A stretch of 64,000 bases of DNA from Roseateles violae (lineage in GTDB: Bacteria > Pseudomonadota > Gammaproteobacteria > Burkholderiales > Burkholderiaceae_C): contig NZ_JAUHHC010000005.1 of the NCBI RefSeq assembly GCF_030410485.1, positions 372,001 to 436,000 of the forward strand, in the 5' to 3' direction. Position numbers and translations under genes: made by a program. Shown here in pieces: positions 10,246-19,296 of the stretch. The notes beneath the pieces were generated by a model, which saw only the letters and a list, made by a program, of their open reading frames with translations, was not told the origin of the DNA and did no database searches. The first letter of the stretch is position 1, and every line of letters begins with the position of its first letter.

Positions 10246-10307
10246 GCGCTAACGTCGGCGGTAAGCGGGCGCCGCAGGCGGTCCGCGCTTGACCAACAGG
10301 TTATGCC
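10246..10307 (-). other. attC site 2 (between cassettes A and B)
   Basis: On the minus strand it begins GGCATAACC and ends GTTAGCGC. The interior is an imperfect palindrome (GGTCAAGCGCGGACCGCC against GGCGCCCGCTTACC) with an unpaired spacer, as in 60-bp attC sites. Confidence 0.85.
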
Positions 10308-10335
10308 TCCTGCGTAAAGCTATAGTCATCTCGGG

Positions 10336-10782
10336 TCACACCTTTCCCGCAATCGTCCCGGAGTGACGGTGCGATGGTACGGCGGCTACGCTCGCATACA
10401 TAAGCGCGACGCAAAGGGACACTGCTGCGCCACATAAAAACGCTGAGGCGATGCCCCAAAAACTGATCTCGCGAACAGCCAAAAGAGCGAACACGGTCCC
10501 GCCAATTACTGTCCCCCAACCCGCCAGCGACCTTCGTGACAACCGCCCTGCTCGACGCAGCATTAGCGCGAGGGGCATCCCGATAAGTATTAGGCCGGCC
10601 GCCGTGAGGGGCGCAGTTACCAGCAGCACCATTGGAAAAAGGAAGACTGCGTCCGACAAGCTTTGGTAGATGCCTGGGTGGAGAACCGGTGCCATCACTG
10701 CGGCTGGAAAACTCGCCAGCAGTGCGATCGCGACTATCGAGCCGACATGGGCGAGAACTGTTTGCATAGCCCTAAGAGGCAT
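10336..10782 (-). CDS. Cassette A integral membrane protein
   Basis: This 148-residue protein has about four hydrophobic segments (near residues 12-33, 45-75, 87-106 and 110-135) and basic loops (LMLRRAGRLSRRS). No family was recognised. The ATG lies inside the cassette boundary GTTATGCC, a common arrangement for integron cassette genes; an internal ATG at 10767 is an alternative. The stop is followed 28 bp later by attC site 2. Codon use and GC content differ from the resident genes. Confidence 0.7.
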   Translation of the reverse strand: MPLRAMQTVLAHVGSIVAIALLASFPAAVMAPVLHPGIYQSLSDAVFLFPMVLLVTAPLTAAGLILIGMPLALMLRRAGRLSRRSLAGWGTVIGGTVFALLAVREISFWGIASAFLCGAAVSLCVALMYASVAAVPSHRHSGTIAGKV

Positions 10783-10831
10783 AACTTGTTATGGGGCGAC
10801 AGTCACTGTCGCCCTAACAACGGTGTTGTCC
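10778..10831 (-). other. Candidate attC site 3 (before cassette A)
   Basis: On the minus strand GGACAAC (R''-like) is followed by the perfect arms GGGCGACAGT / ACTGTCGCCC and ends with GTTATGCC, the boundary of cassette A. It is shorter than usual (54 bp). A 23-codon reading frame with a good Shine-Dalgarno (10803-10874, minus) enters it and may be the tail of a lost cassette gene. Confidence 0.45.
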
Positions 10832-11018
10832 GCATAACAAATCCGCACCGGGAGTCACCAAGCCGTTGATTCATTGACGTTTTCCTTCTCTTGGACGTCG
10901 ACGGCAGGGTACTAAAAATTTCGACAAAAGCAGCACGGGTTACAACTGAGAGCAGGAGCCCGCGATGCCGGCTGTGCCGAAGCTACCTGCGCCGCCGCTC
11001 AACGGCCTCGCTGCCGCC

Positions 11019-11918
11019 TTACGCCCCCAAATACCCCAGCATCAGCTCCACCACCCGCCCCGGCTGCTCGTGCACGATCCAGTGCGTGGCGCCGGGCACG
11101 CGATGCAGCGTCATCCGCGGCACGAAGGCGTCCAGGCCGTCCAGCAGCGAGGGCGGCAGCGCGGTGTCGGCCTCGCCCCAGATCACACAAGTCGGCAGCC
11201 GGACGGTGACGAACTCGGGCGCGAACTTCACCGCCAGCGCGCCGGGGTCCTCGGCCGTCGGCGGCCGCAGCGGCGAGGCGCGGTAGTAGTTCAAGGCGCC
11301 GGTCAGGCCCAGGCCCCAGACCTCGCGGTAGCGCTGGCGCGTCGCCTCGTCCAGCCAGGGCGCACCGTTCATGCCGGTCAGGAAGGGCCAGAGCCGCGCA
11401 TAGTCGTTCTCGGCCAGCAGCGCCTCGGCATCGGGCCGGCAGAGGAAGTTCATATAGGCGCTGGCCTGCTGCTGGGCCGGGCTCAGCTGCAGCTCGCGCA
11501 AAAAAGTACCCGGGTGCGGCGAATTGATGATGATCAGCTTCTCGATCAGCTCGGGCCGCTGCACGGCCAGGTTCCAGCCGACGGCGCCGCCCCAGTCGTG
11601 CGCGACCAGGGCCGCCAGCGGGCCCTCGCCGGTGGCGGCGATCAGGCCGGCGATGTCGGCGACCAGATGCTTGGCGCGGTAGGCCTGGACCTCGCGCGGG
11701 CTGCTGGAGCGCTCGTAGCCGCGCAGATTCGGCGCGATGCAGCGGTAGCCCTGCGCGGCCAGCAGCGCCATCAGCTCGTCCCAGACGAAGGCGGCCTCGG
11801 GGAAACCGTGCAGCAAGACGAGCCGCGGTCCCGCGGCCGGGCCGGCGGCGCGGCAGGACAGCGTGATGCCGCCCTGCGGCAGCTGCAGAGCGAAAGTCTC
11901 GATGGTCGGCGTCGTCAT
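11019..11918 (-). CDS. Alpha/beta hydrolase, epoxide hydrolase-like
   Basis: This 299-residue cytoplasmic hydrolase has the oxyanion motif HGFPE (residues 37-41), the nucleophile elbow AHDWGG (Asp108) and the catalytic His279 in GATHW. An Asp nucleophile followed by Trp marks the epoxide hydrolase / haloalkane dehalogenase group rather than esterases. HGFPE favours epoxide hydrolase, but the substrate is unknown. The start at 11918 is chosen because TATGCT lies 6 nt before the ATG and no Shine-Dalgarno is needed. Upstream in the same direction is the beta-propeller gene, 52 bp away. Confidence 0.85.
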   Translation of the reverse strand: MTTPTIETFALQLPQGGITLSCRAAGPAAGPRLVLLHGFPEAAFVWDELMALLAAQGYRCIAPNLRGYERSSSPREVQAYRAKHLVADIAGLIAATGEGPLAALVAHDWGGAVGWNLAVQRPELIEKLIIINSPHPGTFLRELQLSPAQQQASAYMNFLCRPDAEALLAENDYARLWPFLTGMNGAPWLDEATRQRYREVWGLGLTGALNYYRASPLRPPTAEDPGALAVKFAPEFVTVRLPTCVIWGEADTALPPSLLDGLDAFVPRMTLHRVPGATHWIVHEQPGRVVELMLGYLGA

Positions 11919-11924
11919 CGGCCC

Positions 11925-11930
11925 AGCATA
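11925..11930 (-). promoter_or_regulatory. Candidate -10 box of the epoxide hydrolase-like gene
   Basis: TATGCT on the minus strand ends 6 nt before the ATG, with no Shine-Dalgarno between. Confidence 0.4.
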
Positions 11931-11970
11931 GGGCCGGGCCGGCAGGCGCCCTGTCAAGCGGGCGACAGGC

Positions 11971-13062
11971 CTAATCGACCGCGATCTCGTGCACCTGGCC
12001 GTTCTCGGTGCCGACGACCAGGCGGCGGCCGACGAGCAGCGGCCGGCCGAAGGCATTGGCCGGCAGCGCGCGCTGCCACAGCAGCTCGCCGCCGGCGCCG
12101 ATCGCCGTCACCAGGCCCTGCGCATCGGCCTGGTAGGCGCGGCCGCTGGCGACGAGCAGGCGCTCGCCGTCGACGACCGGTGCCTGGAACACGTTCTGGC
12201 CCAGGCCGAAATGCCAGAGCCGCTGACCGTCGCGGGCGCGATAGGCCTGGATCAGGAAGCCGTCGGACTCGGCGACGATCAGCTGCTCGCCGAGCAGCAG
12301 CGGCGCGGCCATGATCCAGTTGCCGCCGTGATCGGCTTCCCAGACCTGGGCGCCGCCACCGCCATTCCTGCCGTCGAGCCGCCAGCCGCGCACGCGCGCA
12401 TCGCGGCCGGTGATCCAGGCCCAGCCGTCCTCGCGCAACGCTGGCGCGCCCTGGATCAGGCCCTGGGCCGCCGCCCAGCGCTGCCGCACCGCGCCGCTGG
12501 CCGGGTCGATCTTCAGCAGCCGCCCCTCGACGTCGGCCAGCCAGAGGCTGCCGCCCTGCAGCTGCAACTGCGCGATCACGGCCGCGTCCAGGCTCAGCCG
12601 CCAGCGCGGCTTGCCGTCGGCGGCGTTCAGCCGCAGCAGCTCGCGGCCATGGGCGACCAGCAGGTCCTCCTCGCCCAGCGGCAGTGGGTCCGGCATATAG
12701 GCGTCCCACAGCACCGGGGCGGGCAGCGGCGGCAGGGCCAGGCGCCACAGCGGCTTGCCGTCGGCCAGGGCGAAGGCCTGCACGCCATGGGTGCTGGCGA
12801 CGACCAGGCGTCCGCGCTGGACCAGCGGCGCGTTCAGCAGCGGGCCGTCGGCCAGGGTCAGCGTGCGGCGGCGGCCGCCGGCATCGAGGCAGAACAGCTC
12901 GCCGCTGAGATTGCCGGCGCACCAGCCGCCCTCGGGCAGCGGCGCGACGGCCCCATGGACGGCCGCGCCGGACGGGACGCTGCGCAGCAGATCGCCGGGC
13001 GCCGCCTCGGCAAGGCCCGACACCGCCAGGGCCAGGCCCAGCAGCACAAACAGCTTCCTCAT
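11971..13062 (-). CDS. PQQ-like beta-propeller repeat protein
   Basis: This 363-residue exported protein has a signal peptide (MRKLFVLLGLALAVSGLAEA). The rest is built of blades with the pattern of PQQ-like quinoprotein repeats (LFCLDAGG, LLRLNAADGKPRW, LLKIDPASGAVRQRW, LIQAYRARDGQRLWHFG). Such propellers serve as scaffolds (for example BamB) or as dehydrogenases. No cofactor or calcium ligands typical of dehydrogenases were recognised, so a scaffold or sensor role is likelier. The gene follows engB after 49 bp on the same strand. Confidence 0.8.
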   Translation of the reverse strand: MRKLFVLLGLALAVSGLAEAAPGDLLRSVPSGAAVHGAVAPLPEGGWCAGNLSGELFCLDAGGRRRTLTLADGPLLNAPLVQRGRLVVASTHGVQAFALADGKPLWRLALPPLPAPVLWDAYMPDPLPLGEEDLLVAHGRELLRLNAADGKPRWRLSLDAAVIAQLQLQGGSLWLADVEGRLLKIDPASGAVRQRWAAAQGLIQGAPALREDGWAWITGRDARVRGWRLDGRNGGGGAQVWEADHGGNWIMAAPLLLGEQLIVAESDGFLIQAYRARDGQRLWHFGLGQNVFQAPVVDGERLLVASGRAYQADAQGLVTAIGAGGELLWQRALPANAFGRPLLVGRRLVVGTENGQVHEIAVD

Positions 13063-13111
13063 CCCCGTCTCCCCCGATTGCGGCCGCTGCGAGCGGGCCG
13101 GTTTGCTTTCT

Positions 13112-13885
13112 TTATTCAGCCTTGTCGGCTTCGGCGGCCTCGCCGGCCTCGGGCTCCTCGGCCGGCGCCGTCCACGCGATGTCGCCGCGCGGCGCATGCG
13201 CCCATTCGTGCAGGATCTGGGCGACGTCGGCCACGCCCTGCTTCTTCAGCGCCGAGAATAGCGTCACCGCAACGTCGGAATCCTCGGTCGCCAGCTCACC
13301 CAGGTAGGCCTGGCAGGCCTGCAGCGCGGCCGTCGCTTCCTTGCGGTTGAGCTTGTCGGCCTTGGTCAGCAGCACCAGCAGCTTGACCTCGCCGGTGCCG
13401 ACGCGGGCGGCGACGAATTCCAGCAGCTGCTTGTCCAGATCGGTCAGGCCCAGGCGCGAATCGACCATCAGCACGACGCCCGAGAGGCTGCGGCGCGTCT
13501 CCAGATAGTCGGCCATCACCTTCTGCCAGCGCTGCTTGGCCGCCTTGTTGACGGCCGCATAGCCATAGCCGGGCAGGTCGGCAAACCAGGCGTTCGGCGC
13601 GTCCTTGGGACCCAGCTCGAACAGATTGATGTGCTGGGTGCGGCCGGGCGTCTTGGAGGCGAAGGCCAGGCGTTTCTGCTGGGCCAGGGTGTTGATCGCG
13701 GTCGACTTGCCGGCATTGGAACGGCCGACGAAGGCGATCTCCGGCATCTCGTTGGGCGGCAGGTGAACCAGCTGGCTGGCCGTGGTCAGGAAGCGCGCCG
13801 TGTGGGTCCAGCCCAGCGCCTGCTTGTCGCTGACGGGCTCCGCCACGGGGTCGGTTTCTTGCGGGGCGGAAGCAGTGTTGGTCAT
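13112..13885 (-). CDS. engB: Ribosome biogenesis GTP-binding protein EngB/YsxC
   Basis: This 257-residue GTPase is required for large ribosomal subunit assembly. The G1 motif GRSNAGKS, the G3 motif DLPGYG and the G4 motif TKAD are all present, in the order and spacing of the TrmE-Era-EngA-YihA family. The N-terminal 25 residues and the acidic Glu/Ala C-terminal tail (EEPEAGEAAEADKAE) extend beyond the core. It is divergent from the cytochrome c4 gene, with 67 bp between starts; this pairing is common in Burkholderiales. Confidence 0.96.
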   Translation of the reverse strand: MTNTASAPQETDPVAEPVSDKQALGWTHTARFLTTASQLVHLPPNEMPEIAFVGRSNAGKSTAINTLAQQKRLAFASKTPGRTQHINLFELGPKDAPNAWFADLPGYGYAAVNKAAKQRWQKVMADYLETRRSLSGVVLMVDSRLGLTDLDKQLLEFVAARVGTGEVKLLVLLTKADKLNRKEATAALQACQAYLGELATEDSDVAVTLFSALKKQGVADVAQILHEWAHAPRGDIAWTAPAEEPEAGEAAEADKAE

Positions 13886-13952
13886 GAACGTCTTAGGCTT
13901 TGTGGATTGCCATTGTAAAATCCTTGGGTTGCGCTTATCGAAACATCCATTC

Positions 13953-14582
13953 ATGAAGAAGACTGCCGCTATCCTGATGTCGGGCCTGCTCCTGGCATTT
14001 GCCACTCAGGCCGCCCAGGCCAATGAGACGACGGCCCCCGCCAAGCCCGATCTGGCCAAGGGCGGTGCCATCTCCTCCCAGGTCTGCGCCGCCTGCCACA
14101 CGGCCGACGGTTCGCGCGGCAGCCCGGCCAATCCCATCCTCCAGGGCCAGCATGCCGAATACCTGGCCAAGCAGTTGCACGAGTTCAAGGACGGCAAGCG
14201 CAAGAGCCCGGTGATGCAGGGCATGGCCGCCCCGCTGAGCGACGAGGACATCCGCAACGTCGCCGCCTTCTACGCCAGCAAGAGCGCCAAGCCGGGCTTT
14301 GCCAAGATGAAGGACTCGGTCGCCCTGGGCGAGAAGATCTACCGCGGCGGCATCGCCGATCGCCAGATCCCAGCCTGCGCCGGCTGCCACAGCCCCAACG
14401 GCGCCGGCCTGCCGGCCCAGTACCCGCGCATCGGCGGCCAGCATGGCGACTACACCGAGGCGCAGCTGAATGCCTTCCGCAGCGGCGCCCGCGCCAACAG
14501 CGCCCAGATGACGGCGATCGCCGCCAAGATGAACGATCGCGAGATCAAGGCCGTCGCCGACTACATCGCCGGCCTGCGCTGA
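13953..14582 (+). CDS. Cytochrome c4-type dihaem cytochrome
   Basis: This 209-residue periplasmic electron carrier has a signal peptide (residues 1-23, ending AQA). Two tandem class I domains carry CAACH near residue 46 and CAGCH near residue 144, each with a downstream Met ligand region (SPVMQGMA, NSAQMTAIA). Cytochrome c4 passes electrons from the bc1 complex to terminal oxidases. It stands upstream of resB and ccsA, whose products attach its haem. A strong terminator at 14617-14645 separates it from resB. Confidence 0.93.
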   Translation: MKKTAAILMSGLLLAFATQAAQANETTAPAKPDLAKGGAISSQVCAACHTADGSRGSPANPILQGQHAEYLAKQLHEFKDGKRKSPVMQGMAAPLSDEDIRNVAAFYASKSAKPGFAKMKDSVALGEKIYRGGIADRQIPACAGCHSPNGAGLPAQYPRIGGQHGDYTEAQLNAFRSGARANSAQMTAIAAKMNDREIKAVADYIAGLR

Positions 14583-14616
14583 GATCAGACAACAGCAGCA
14601 GCCGCTGCACCCAGGA

Positions 14617-14645
14617 AAGGCCGGTGACCGCACCGGCCTTTTTTG
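14617..14645 (+). terminator. Terminator after cytochrome c4 gene
   Basis: The stem AGGCCGGT / ACCGGCCT has a GACCGC loop and is followed by a T-run. It is placed between the c4 gene and resB. Confidence 0.88.
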
Positions 14646-14674
14646 ATGGCGCCGTCCCCGGCCGCCCCAGCGTC

Positions 14675-14680
14675 GACAAT
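14675..14680 (+). promoter_or_regulatory. Candidate -10 box of resB
   Basis: GACAAT ends 6 nt before the resB ATG at 14687; no Shine-Dalgarno is visible, which suggests a leaderless message. Confidence 0.4.
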
Positions 14681-14686
14681 CGAGCC

Positions 14687-16858
14687 ATGTCCGAGACCAC
14701 CGCCGCCAGCCTCCCGCCGCCCCGCCCGCCCAGCAACAGCACCGCGCGCGAGCTGGTGGATCTGCTGTCCTCGATGCGCTTCGCGATCGCGGTCTTCGTC
14801 GTCATCTGCATCGCCGCGATCACCGGCACCCTGGTCAAGCAGCGCGAGCCGCTGACGAACTACGTCAACCAGTTCGGCCCCTTCTGGTCGGAGTTGTTCG
14901 GCAAGCTGGACCTCTACACCGTCTACGGCGCCTGGTGGTTCCTGCTGATGCTGGCCTTCCTGGTCATCTCGACCAGCCTGTGCATCGCCCGCAACACGCC
15001 CAAGATCATTCACGATCTGAAGACCTACAAGGAGCATGTGCGCGAGCAATCGCTGCAGGCCCACCACCACAAGGCGCTGGGCCATCTGGCCGTCGCGCCG
15101 GAGGCGGCGCTGGCCCGGGTCTCGGCGCTGCTGGACCATCTGGGCTGGAAGGCCAAGGCGCAGCTGCGCAGTAACGGCGTGATGGTCGCCGCCCGCAAGG
15201 GCGCGGCCAACAAGATCGGCTATCTGGCCGCGCACTCGGCCATCGTGCTGGTCTGCGTCGGCGGCCTGCTGGACGGCGACCTGATCGTGCGCGCGCTGAT
15301 GTGGGCGCAGGGCAAGAGCATCTATACCGGCGCCGGCCTGGTCAGCGAGGTGGCGGCCGAGCACCGGCTGTCGCCGGCCAACCCGAGCTTCCGCGGCAAT
15401 CTGCTGGTGCCCGAGAACGGCCGTGCGGCCACCGCCATCATTTCGATGCCGACCGGCGTCGTGCTGCAGGACCTGCCCTTCGACGTCGAGCTGCGCAAGT
15501 TCATCGTCGAGTACTACGACACCGGCATGCCCAAGCTCTTCGCCAGCGAGATCGCGATCCGCGATCACGAAAGCGGTGCCATCAGCCAGCACACGGTCAA
15601 GGTCAACGAGCCGGTGATCCACCGCGGCGTGGCGATCTACCAGAGCAGCTTCGACGACGGCGGCTCGCAATTGAAGCTGCAGGCGCTGCCGCTGGCCGGC
15701 AAGGGCCAGCCCTTCACGATCGAGGGCGTGGTCGGCAACAGTACCTCGCTGAGCAACGAGAGCGAGAAGCTGAGCCTGGAATTCGCCGGCCTGCGCGTGA
15801 TCAATGTCGAGAACCTGGGCGGCGCCGCCGAGGCCGGCAGCGGCACCGATGTGCGCAAGGTCGATCTGGTCGACTCGCTGCAAAGCCATCTGGGCAGCGG
15901 CGCGAAATCGAGCAAGAGCAAGAGCCTGCACAACGTCGGCCCTTCGTTCAGCTACCGGCTGCGCGACGCCTCGGGCCAGGCGCGCGAGTACAACAACTAC
16001 ATGCTGCCGATCGAGCTCGACGGGCAGCGCGTCTTCCTGGCCGGCGTGCGCGAGACGCCGGCCGAATCGTTCCGCTATCTGCGCATCCCGGCCGACGAGA
16101 AATTGGAGATGGACGGCTGGATGCGGCTGCGCCGCAGCCTGCTCGACCCGGCCCAGCGCGAGCAGGCGGCGCTGCGCTATGCGGTGGCCGCAACGCCGTC
16201 CGACAAGCCGCAGATGACGCCGCAGCTGCAGGCGACCGCGCGCCGCGCTCTGGCCCTGTTCGCGGGCGCCGAGGGCGTCAAGCCGGAAGACAAGATCCCC
16301 AGCCTGGCCGAGGGCGGCTGGGGCGGCCTGCCGGCGCTCTCGAGCTTCATCGACAGCGAGGTGCCGGCGGCCGAGCGCCAGCGCGTCTCCGAGGTGCTCT
16401 TGCGCATCCTCAACGGCTGCCTGTTCGAGCTCTACAAGCTGGGCCGCGAGCAGGCCGGCCTGCCGGTGCCGGCGGCCGATGCGGCGACCCAGGGCTTCAT
16501 GACGCAGTCGGTGCTGGCGCTGTCGGACAGCATGTTCTATCCGGCGCCGGTGCTGCTGCGCCTGGACGACTTCAAGCAGGTGCAGGCCAGCGTGTTCCAG
16601 GTCGCGCGCGCGCCGGGGCAGAAATTGGTCTATCTCGGCGCTATCCTTTTGATCATCGGCGTGTTCGCGATGCTCTACATCAAGGAGCGCCGGCTGTGGA
16701 TCTGGCTGGAGCCGGCGCCCGGCCAGCCGGAAGCGACGCGCCTGCGCATGGCGCTGTCGAGCACCCGCGACTCCCCCGACACGACGACCGAATTCGAGCA
16801 GCTGAAGCACGCGCTGCTGCAGGAAGACGACGAAACAGCCGAGGCTTCACCGACATGA
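14687..16858 (+). CDS. resB: Cytochrome c biogenesis protein ResB (Ccs1)
   Basis: This 723-residue inner-membrane protein is one half of the system II haem lyase that attaches haem to CxxCH motifs in the periplasm. Four membrane segments are visible: two N-terminal (around MRFAIAVFVVICIAAITGT and WWFLLMLAFLVIS), one after residue 180 (AHSAIVLVCVGGLL) and one near the C-terminus (YLGAILLIIGVFAMLYI). A large periplasmic domain lies between the last two. Its stop overlaps the start of ccsA by 4 bases (ATGA), indicating tight translational coupling. Confidence 0.95.
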   Translation: MSETTAASLPPPRPPSNSTARELVDLLSSMRFAIAVFVVICIAAITGTLVKQREPLTNYVNQFGPFWSELFGKLDLYTVYGAWWFLLMLAFLVISTSLCIARNTPKIIHDLKTYKEHVREQSLQAHHHKALGHLAVAPEAALARVSALLDHLGWKAKAQLRSNGVMVAARKGAANKIGYLAAHSAIVLVCVGGLLDGDLIVRALMWAQGKSIYTGAGLVSEVAAEHRLSPANPSFRGNLLVPENGRAATAIISMPTGVVLQDLPFDVELRKFIVEYYDTGMPKLFASEIAIRDHESGAISQHTVKVNEPVIHRGVAIYQSSFDDGGSQLKLQALPLAGKGQPFTIEGVVGNSTSLSNESEKLSLEFAGLRVINVENLGGAAEAGSGTDVRKVDLVDSLQSHLGSGAKSSKSKSLHNVGPSFSYRLRDASGQAREYNNYMLPIELDGQRVFLAGVRETPAESFRYLRIPADEKLEMDGWMRLRRSLLDPAQREQAALRYAVAATPSDKPQMTPQLQATARRALALFAGAEGVKPEDKIPSLAEGGWGGLPALSSFIDSEVPAAERQRVSEVLLRILNGCLFELYKLGREQAGLPVPAADAATQGFMTQSVLALSDSMFYPAPVLLRLDDFKQVQASVFQVARAPGQKLVYLGAILLIIGVFAMLYIKERRLWIWLEPAPGQPEATRLRMALSSTRDSPDTTTEFEQLKHALLQEDDETAEASPT

Positions 16859-18219
16859 ACAGCAGCACCTCCACCGCAAGCATCACGCTGGGCCGCCGCG
16901 GCCCGCTGCAGGGCCGCGACGCGATCGACTGGCTGTTCGCCGCCCTGGTCGTCGCCGGCGGCCTCTACGCCTTCTCGCGCTACGGCGCCTCGATGGACGG
17001 CTACGAGAAAGGCATCCTCGCCTGCGCGATGCCGGCGCTGATCGCGCTGGGCTGGTTCTGGCGGCCGCTGCGCCTGCTGAGCGTCGCCGTCGGCGCGGCC
17101 AGCCTGCTGGCCATCAGCCTGTACAGCCGGCAGACGGATGGCTTCGGCGCCGACCTGGCTGCGGCCGACAAGGTCTTCTTCCTGAAGTACATGCTGTCCA
17201 GCCAGAGCGCCATCCTGTGGATGTGCGTGCTGTTCTATATGAGCACGCTGTTCTACTGGGGCGGCTTCTTCGCCAAGCAGGGCCAGAGCAGCGCGGCCGA
17301 GGCGATCGCCTCCAAGCTGGTCTGGGGCGCCGTCTTCATGGCCCTGACCGGCACCATGGTGCGCTGGTTCGAGAGCCACCAGATCGGCCCCGACATCGGC
17401 CATATCCCGGTCAGCAATCTGTACGAGGTCTTCGTGCTGTTCTCCTGGCTGACGGCGCTGATGTACCTGTACTACGAGGCGCGCTTCAAGACCCGCGCTT
17501 TAGGTGCCTATGTGCTGCTGGTGATCAGCGCGGCGGTGTCCTTCCTGCTCTGGTACACGGTGGCGCGCGAGGCGCACGAGATCCAGCCGCTGGTGCCCGC
17601 CCTGCAGAGCTGGTGGATGAAGATCCATGTGCCGGCCAATTTCGTCGGCTACGGCACCTTCGCGCTGTCGGCGATGGTGGCGATGGCCTATCTGCTGAAG
17701 ACGGCCTCGCAGCGCGCGCTGATCATCGGCCTGGTCGGCATGCCGGCGGCCCTGGTCGCCGCCATCCTGGCGACGCGCTTCGGCGTTGCCGACCTGCCGG
17801 CCGAGACCCTGGCCGGCCTGGACGGCTGGGCGCGCAAGATGGCCGGCCTGCTGGTCTTCTTCGTCATCGCCGTCGCGCTGCGCAAGCCGCTGACCGCGCG
17901 CCTGCCGCGGCTAGAACTGCTCGACGACCTGATGTACAAGGCGATCGCCCTGGGCTTCGCCTTCTTCACCATCGCCACCATCCTGGGCGCCTTCTGGGCC
18001 GCCGAGGCCTGGGGCGGCTACTGGAGCTGGGACCCGAAGGAGACCTGGGCGCTGATCGTCTGGCTCAACTATGCGGCCTGGCTGCATATGCGGCTGATGA
18101 AAGGCCTGCGCGGCGCCGTCGCCGCCTGGTGGGCGCTGGGCGGACTGGTCGTGACGACCTTCGCCTTCCTGGGCGTCAATATGTTCCTGTCGGGCCTGCA
18201 CTCCTACGGCACGCTCTGA
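16855..18219 (+). CDS. ccsA: Cytochrome c biogenesis protein CcsA/CcsB
   Basis: This 454-residue polytopic membrane protein is the haem-handling partner of ResB in system II. The conserved WWD-type motif WGGYWSWDPKETWAL lies near residues 385-400, with conserved His residues in flanking membrane segments. About eight to ten hydrophobic segments span the protein. It is longer than average because of an N-terminal extension carrying two extra membrane segments. It overlaps resB by 4 bp and ends 98 bp before msrP. Confidence 0.94.
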   Translation: MNSSTSTASITLGRRGPLQGRDAIDWLFAALVVAGGLYAFSRYGASMDGYEKGILACAMPALIALGWFWRPLRLLSVAVGAASLLAISLYSRQTDGFGADLAAADKVFFLKYMLSSQSAILWMCVLFYMSTLFYWGGFFAKQGQSSAAEAIASKLVWGAVFMALTGTMVRWFESHQIGPDIGHIPVSNLYEVFVLFSWLTALMYLYYEARFKTRALGAYVLLVISAAVSFLLWYTVAREAHEIQPLVPALQSWWMKIHVPANFVGYGTFALSAMVAMAYLLKTASQRALIIGLVGMPAALVAAILATRFGVADLPAETLAGLDGWARKMAGLLVFFVIAVALRKPLTARLPRLELLDDLMYKAIALGFAFFTIATILGAFWAAEAWGGYWSWDPKETWALIVWLNYAAWLHMRLMKGLRGAVAAWWALGGLVVTTFAFLGVNMFLSGLHSYGTL

Positions 18220-18317
18220 ACGGGCGGCCGGCGCGCAGCAGGATGAGGGCGGCTTGGCGTAAGCTTTTGCCGGCCCGTGCGACTGACGGGCATTGAGATC
18301 ATCTGTTGAGGGCCACC

Positions 18318-19295
18318 ATGTCTCGCCTGATCCTGCCTCCGGTTCCCGCCTCCGAAATCACGCCCCGCTCGGTCTACGAGCAGCGCCGCCAATGGCTGCG
18401 CCTGATGGCCTCCGGCGCGGCCGGCGCCGCGCTCGCCAGTTGGGCCGGCCGCGAGGCGCTGGCGCAGACTCCCGGCAAGCTGGCCAAACTGCCCGGCGCC
18501 AAGAGCGCGGTGGAGGGCGCCGTCGTGATGGAGAAGACGACGGCCTATGTCGACGCGACCAGCTACAACAACTTCTACGAATTCGGCACCGACAAGTCCG
18601 ACCCGGTCCAGCGCGCCCATACGCTGCGGCCGCGGCCCTGGAGCGTCCGTGTCGAGGGCGAGATCGCCAAGCCGGGCGTCTACGACATCGACGCGCTGCT
18701 GAAGCTCAGCCCGATGGAGGAACGCATCTACCGCCTGCGCTGCGTCGAGGGCTGGTCGATGGTGATTCCCTGGGTCGGCTATTCGCTGGCCGAGCTGATC
18801 AGGAAGGTGGAACCGAACTCCAAGGCCAAGTTCGTCGAATTCATCACCCTGGAAGACAAGTCGCAGATGCCGGGGCTGCGTTCGGCGGTGCTGGACTGGC
18901 CCTATGTCGAGGGCCTGCGCATCGACGAGGCCATGCACCCGCTGACTCTGCTGACCTTCGGCATGTATGGCGAGCTGCTGCCCAACCAGAACGGCGCGCC
19001 GGTGCGCATCGTCGTGCCCTGGAAGTACGGCTTCAAGTCGGCCAAGAGCATCGTCAAGATCCGCTTCGTCGAGAAGCAGCCGACCTCCAGCTGGACGCAG
19101 GCGGCGCCGCAGGAATACGGCTTCTATTCCAACGTCAATCCGCTGGTCGAGCACCCGCGCTGGAGCCAGTCGCGCGAGCGCCGCATCGGCGAGGACGATC
19201 TGTTCGCCAAGAAGCGCAAGACCCTGATGTTCAACGGCTACGAAGCCCAGGTCGGCCAGCTCTATGCCGGCATGGACCTGAGGAAGAATTTCTGA
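18318..19295 (+). CDS. msrP: Protein-methionine-sulfoxide reductase catalytic subunit MsrP
   Basis: This 325-residue periplasmic molybdoenzyme reduces methionine sulfoxide in oxidised envelope proteins. A twin-arginine signal (RRQWLRL, residues 23-29) directs folded export. The molybdenum-ligating cysteine is Cys142 in RLRCVEGWS, and the sulfite oxidase-like fold continues to [12 protein letters not shown] and beyond. An upstream TTG at 18306 is possible, but the ATG is preferred. The gene is separated from msrQ by one base. Electrons come from the MsrQ membrane haem protein. Confidence 0.95.
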   Translation: MSRLILPPVPASEITPRSVYEQRRQWLRLMASGAAGAALASWAGREALAQTPGKLAKLPGAKSAVEGAVVMEKTTAYVDATSYNNFYEFGTDKSDPVQRAHTLRPRPWSVRVEGEIAKPGVYDIDALLKLSPMEERIYRLRCVEGWSMVIPWVGYSLAELIRKVEPNSKAKFVEFITLEDKSQMPGLRSAVLDWPYVEGLRIDEAMHPLTLLTFGMYGELLPNQNGAPVRIVVPWKYGFKSAKSIVKIRFVEKQPTSSWTQAAPQEYGFYSNVNPLVEHPRWSQSRERRIGEDDLFAKKRKTLMFNGYEAQVGQLYAGMDLRKNF

Positions 19296-19296
19296 G

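Larger units (their letters stand above)
9841..10831 (-). mobile_element. Integrase-less integron cassette array (CALIN-type)
   Basis: Two cassettes lie head to tail on the minus strand. Cassette A runs from about 10784 to 10253 (membrane protein) and cassette B from about 10252 to 9846 (113-residue protein). Each attC R'' box is the exact complement of the first bases of its own cassette: TTATGCC with GGCATAA for A, and TTAGCGCCC with GGGCGCTAA for B. This is expected only for cassettes that were once excised as circles. GC content is visibly lower than in flanking genes. No integrase gene is present in the window. Confidence 0.85.

Noticed and set aside
10965..12314. Plus-strand open frame opposite the epoxide hydrolase-like gene
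   Set aside because: The minus strand encodes a protein with all hydrolase motifs; the plus frame has no recognisable domain.
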